Source: RYN-133 sp963754285
GTDB taxonomy: Bacteria; Actinomycetota; Actinomycetes; Mycobacteriales; Jatrophihabitantaceae
DNA length: 64,000 nt
Direction: 5' to 3'
NCBI GenBank assembly: GCA_963754285.1
Contig: CAVWFN010000005.1
Location: forward strand, 129,571-193,570
The notes below the pieces were generated by a model. That model was not told the DNA's origin, did not search any database, and saw only the letters and a program-made list of their open reading frames with translations. The stretch's first letter is position 1, and each line of letters opens with the position of its first letter. This document shows, in pieces, positions 63,368 through 64,000 of this stretch. A program made the position numbers and the translations under genes.

Positions 63368-64000
63368 GAGCTCGACTCCGCCCGGACGTCCAGGCAGATC
63401 ACGTCGTCCCCGGCCCCGTCAAGAACCGGCTCCTCGGGCGACAACGGCAGCGGGGACGAGCTGACCGAGCCTCAGCGTGCCGGGGCAGCGTGAGCCGGAA
63501 GAGCGAGCCCTTGCTCCGCTCACCCCAGGCCTGCAGCCAGCCGTTGTGCAACCGGGCGTCCTCCAGGCTGATCGAGAGCCCCAGCCCGGTACCGCCGGTC
63601 AGCCGGCTGCGGGACGGATCGCCGCGCCAGAACCGGTTGAACACCAATGCGCCTCGCCGGGCCGCAGCCCGACCCCGTAGTCGCGCACCGTCACCGCCAC
63701 CGTGTCCGCGTTCGCACCGACCCGGACCTCGACCGGCTTGCCCTCGGCATGGTCCAGCGCGTTGCCGATCAGGTTGCGCAGGACCCGCTCGACCCGCCGG
63801 GCGTCCATCTCGGCGAGCATCGGCCCGGCGGGCTGCATCGATCCCGCAGCTCGCTGCCGTGCCGTTCGGCCAGCCTGCGCGCTGGCGGCGACCGAGGTCG
63901 CGACCACCGCGAGCAGGTCGGTCTCGCTCGAGCTCGAGATAGGCCACCCCGGCGTCGTAACGGGAGATCTCGAGCAGGTCGGCGAGCAGCGACTCGAAGC
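63364..64000 (-). pseudogene. mtrB: Sensor histidine kinase MtrB, C-terminal part, with frameshifts; 5' end outside window
   Basis: The sequence read on the minus strand contains the ATPase domain of MtrB in pieces: ARRVERVLRNLIGNALDHAE with N-box, DYGVGLRPGEA (G1 box), and FNRFWRGDPSR. GGTGLGLSISLEDARLHNGW (G2 box) and GSLFRLTLP follow. Its C-terminal tail SPEEPVLDGAGDD, ending in ESSS, runs into the lpqB start through ATGA. The pieces lie in different frames; breaks are needed at about 63480, 63650 and several between 63830 and 63930. MtrB phosphorylates MtrA, controlling cell wall and replication genes. Confidence 0.85.

Overview
The window is a gene-dense, very GC-rich chromosomal segment of an actinomycete. 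Most coding sequences have G or C at the third codon position, GTG starts are common, and genes often overlap by 4 nt (ATGA or GTGA). Several genes look leaderless: a TANNNT box sits 6-7 nt before the start codon. The order adnB-adnA, ATL, moeZ, DUF3152, TetR, DUF3107, ferritin-like, DEAD helicase, PQQ-like protein, Rv3235-like, secA, hpf, comF, lpqB, mtrB matches (from memory) the M. tuberculosis Rv3201c-Rv3245c neighbourhood. The segment is therefore a conserved actinobacterial backbone carrying lineage-specific insertions. The genus cannot be fixed from the sequence alone.

Layout. 1-1.3 kb: the end of a sarcosine-oxidase-like flavoprotein, a cupin and a DUF427 protein. 1.3-7.6 kb: the AdnAB double-strand-break resection motor-nuclease. 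7.6-9.5 kb: a tandem palindromic repeat, a MerR regulator and a DUF429 protein. 9.5-20.05 kb: a catabolic island with FadR-type regulator, glutamine-synthetase-like ligase, aldehyde dehydrogenase, SDR, VOC protein, class I amidotransferase hydrolase, dimethylglycine-dehydrogenase-like flavoprotein, choline/ethanolamine-kinase-like protein and APC permease. It is probably for a methylated or primary amine related to choline. 20.1-25.6 kb: backbone genes (HAD, lipoprotein, ATL, MoeZ, DUF3152, hydrolase). 25.6-28.5 kb: a two-component NHEJ set, Ku facing split LigD ligase and polymerase genes. 28.6-37.6 kb: TetR, DUF3107, two small proteins below usual ORF cut-offs, ferritin-like protein, DEAD helicase, PHP phosphoesterase, NUDIX and MaoC. 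37.7-43.5 kb: CorA, then a minimal type VII-like locus (WXG100 plus SUFU protein, divergent from an FHA-FtsK/SpoIIIE ATPase).

43.5-50.2 kb: pruA and a tightly overlapping operon, SAF protein - CpaE-like ATPase - WS/DGAT-like acyltransferase - patatin - DUF6912. 50.3-57.1 kb: a BldC-like HTH protein, a TetR with two operator candidates and a divergent membrane protein, an LPG-synthase-type membrane protein, an MBL-rhodanese sulfur enzyme, an orphan receiver domain, a LysM protein and an Rv3235-like protein. 57.1-64 kb: secA, hpf, comF, lpqB and the 3' part of mtrB.

Sequence quality matters here. Single-base indels, mostly in short G or C runs, break a GS-like gene, pruA, the FtsK-type gene, the 3' end of secA, hpf, comF, lpqB and mtrB. 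They are very dense in the last 3.5 kb. This looks more like uncorrected sequencing or contig-end error than biological decay, so the 'pseudogene' labels are provisional.
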